Part shown: one piece after another, positions 62,470-64,000 of the stretch | Numbering within the stretch: the stretch's first letter is position 1 | Layout: each line of letters opens with the position of its first letter | Assembly (NCBI RefSeq): GCF_027943255.1 | Contig: NC_072895.1 | Coordinates: forward strand, 33,702,001 to 33,766,000 | From: Anastrepha obliqua | Lineage: Eukaryota; Arthropoda; Insecta; Diptera; Tephritidae | Length of the DNA stretch: 64,000 bases | Direction of reading: 5' to 3' | Position numbers and translations under genes: made by a program | The notes under the pieces: model-generated | What the model saw: only the letters and a program-made list of their open reading frames with translations | Databases searched by the model: none | What the model was told of the DNA's origin: nothing

Positions 62470-64000
62470 CCCCTTCGCATAAAAAAAACTAGGTTATTCC
62501 AATAAGGGAATTTCCTAACTGCGTAAACAAACTTGCTGATTTATTTCATGTTTGGAGAGAGTTACAAAAAAATTGTAATGAAGCCCTGGTTACCTTCAAG
62601 AGCCGTGAGTATAATCTTGATCTTGTTTATTTGTTTGATATTAATGATGCTTTCAAGAGAATGAAAGTAGTGGAAGATAAATTATTTTTAATGAAACAGA
62701 GATAGCCAGGTCGCCCGGGGTCTAAATGGTGCAGGCAAAAAATTGACGGAAAAAAAGAAAGAACTAGACGACGATGACTGGAAGAAGAGGAAAGTATTGC
62801 AAGACGAAGATAATCACTGGCTGATGCTTCCACTTCCACCACAAATAACTTAGACAGCGTTGAAGATTCACACGAAGAGCAGATCTTGAATTCTGAACTC
62901 AGCTTGCCGGACGTTCCCTGCCAATAGCAAAGTTCAAAAAGAGGTAGGAAGAAGCTCATAACACCTAAACTAGTTGCAGCTTTAAATTGATGCCAGCTAA
63001 GTATTAGAGACTCCGTTTACATTCTTGATGCGTTGGTGGAAGCGCTTGGTCTGAGTAGTGATGATTTCCCTATTAAAAAATCCTCGATTCAGCAAATTCG
63101 TACTGAAACTAGAAAATCAAGGGCAGAAGCAATACAATTTGATTTTCAAAACAATGTACCCGAAGTAATCACAGTCTTTGGGATGGAAAACTATTAACCG
63201 GGTTGAATGTACGAAGTTCAAAAGAAGAACGCTTGTCTTGCTTCATTTGACGATAGAGAACAGCTCCTGGTAGTGCCAAAACTAGAGAGTTGTTCTAGAA
63301 AATATCAAACTAAAGCCGTCTTAACAGCTCGCTTTGACTAGAAACTTTACGATAAAGTACAAATTATGTGCTGCGACACAACAGCTTCCAATACGGCCAT
63401 TTCAATGGAGCTTGTGTTATTTTAGAGGAAATTTTAGGAACACAATTGTTGCTCTTCGCCTGCCGTCATCATTTTTATGAATTGGTCCCAAAAGCTGTCT
63501 TTGAAACCAAGATTAAGCAAATTACTAGTTGCCCAGATTTTCCGGTGCTCAAAAAGTTCAAAGAAAATTGCAAAAACATTGATTCTAGTAACACTGAACC
63601 GTCTCTTAATTTCGTAAAAGAACGTGTTGCCGAGAGAGGCATTCAAACTTTGTTGACATTTTATAGGGCACAATTAGACAATGGTTTTGTGAGAGATGAC
63701 TATCGCGAATTGGTTGAACTGTGGGTAATATTTTTGGGGAGAGAGACAGAAGAAAAATTAAAGCTAAGCTTCCTGGTGCCATGCATCAGGCACGCTGGAT
63801 GGCGAGAGCGATCTATTTTTTGAAAATATGTTTACTTAAATCATAATGAGGAATGACTGCGAAGGACAAAAAGGCTTTAGAAAATGTTTGCTTATTTGTC
63901 TTGATGTTGTATGTTTAAACATGGCTCGAATGCACAGTGCCGACCAAAGCACCTAACCAAGATTTGCGCTTCTTGAAGACCTTAAAAGAGTACGAAATAG
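62470..64000 (+). mobile_element. Unclassified transposase-like gene, degraded, cut by the window end
   Basis: Plus-strand blocks in shifting frames: VNKLADLFHVWRELQKNCNE (62525), YNLDLVYLFDINDAFKRMKV, LRDSVYILDALVEALGLSSD (63004), IQQIRTETRKSRAEAIQFDF and QNNVPEVI (63080-63170), then a long frame 63368-63823 with NGACVILEEILGTQLLLFAC, RHHFYELVPKAVFETKIKQI, DDYRELVELWVIFLGRETEE. Before it, CCDTTASNTA is readable at 63372, and LKNLCLFIVL/LFVLMLYV-like blocks follow to the end. I have seen this CDT.ASNTG..NGAC..LE pattern in repetitive arthropod genes; it fits a DDE transposase, possibly hAT-like, but the class is not established. Confidence 0.55.

Noticed and set aside
1..64000. CRISPR array, bacterial operon, phage or plasmid backbone
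   Set aside because: No regularly spaced short repeats with unique spacers, no ribosome-binding-site-led gene runs; introns and LINEs show eukaryotic nuclear DNA.

Overview
This window looks like insect nuclear DNA, most likely from a tephritid fruit fly (Diptera). The evidence is short GT-AG introns, a multi-exon odorant-binding protein gene, very AT-rich spacers, (TG)n and (TGTA)n microsatellites, and three copies of a tRNA-derived SINE whose head (TAGCC..ATG.GTTGGTGCGTG) I associate with tephritid genomes. No bacterial, plasmid or phage organisation is visible. The species cannot be named from sequence alone.

Only two host genes can be supported, both on the minus strand in the first 13.5 kb. 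One (3452-3901) is a two-exon gene for a small secreted protein that I do not recognise. The other (7567-13447, plus an unseen signal-peptide exon) encodes an odorant-binding protein of the 12-cysteine Plus-C class. Four exons join in phase. The last intron is about 5.0 kb and has grown by accepting at least five transposon fragments.

Almost everything else is a dense graveyard of mobile elements, nearly all broken by stops, frameshifts and deletions. DNA transposons: several mariner lineages, including a 1.29-kb TA-flanked copy (41252-42540) and a 1.17-kb copy with perfect 24-bp inverted ends (20030-21204); Tc1-like copies; a pogo/Tigger-like copy; autonomous Helitron pieces (15.0-17.3 kb); and a non-autonomous Helitron with both ends visible (21771-22430). 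Non-LTR retrotransposons: a family with GAA-rich tails, a family with (GATGAT)n tails, jockey/I-like elements with RNase H, R1-like elements, and R4/Dong-like elements with a restriction-like endonuclease.

Three regions are nested. At 4.5-7.1 kb a LINE with a 13-bp target duplication lies in a Tc1/mariner element that lies in an older mariner-like element. At 37.0-38.7 kb a LINE splits a Tigger-like transposase. At 54550-59165 one mariner, bounded by matching ends and TA on both sides, appears to have been expanded to 4.6 kb by other elements.

50.8-53.4 kb is an extremely AT-rich, decayed tandem-repeat block. The final 1.5 kb holds part of a transposase-like gene I cannot classify, running off the window edge. 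I found no convincing novel enzymatic or defence system. The points most worth attention are the transposon-expanded intron of the odorant-binding gene, the unidentified secreted protein, the intron-like insertion in a Helitron Rep gene, and the nested insertions, which give a relative chronology.
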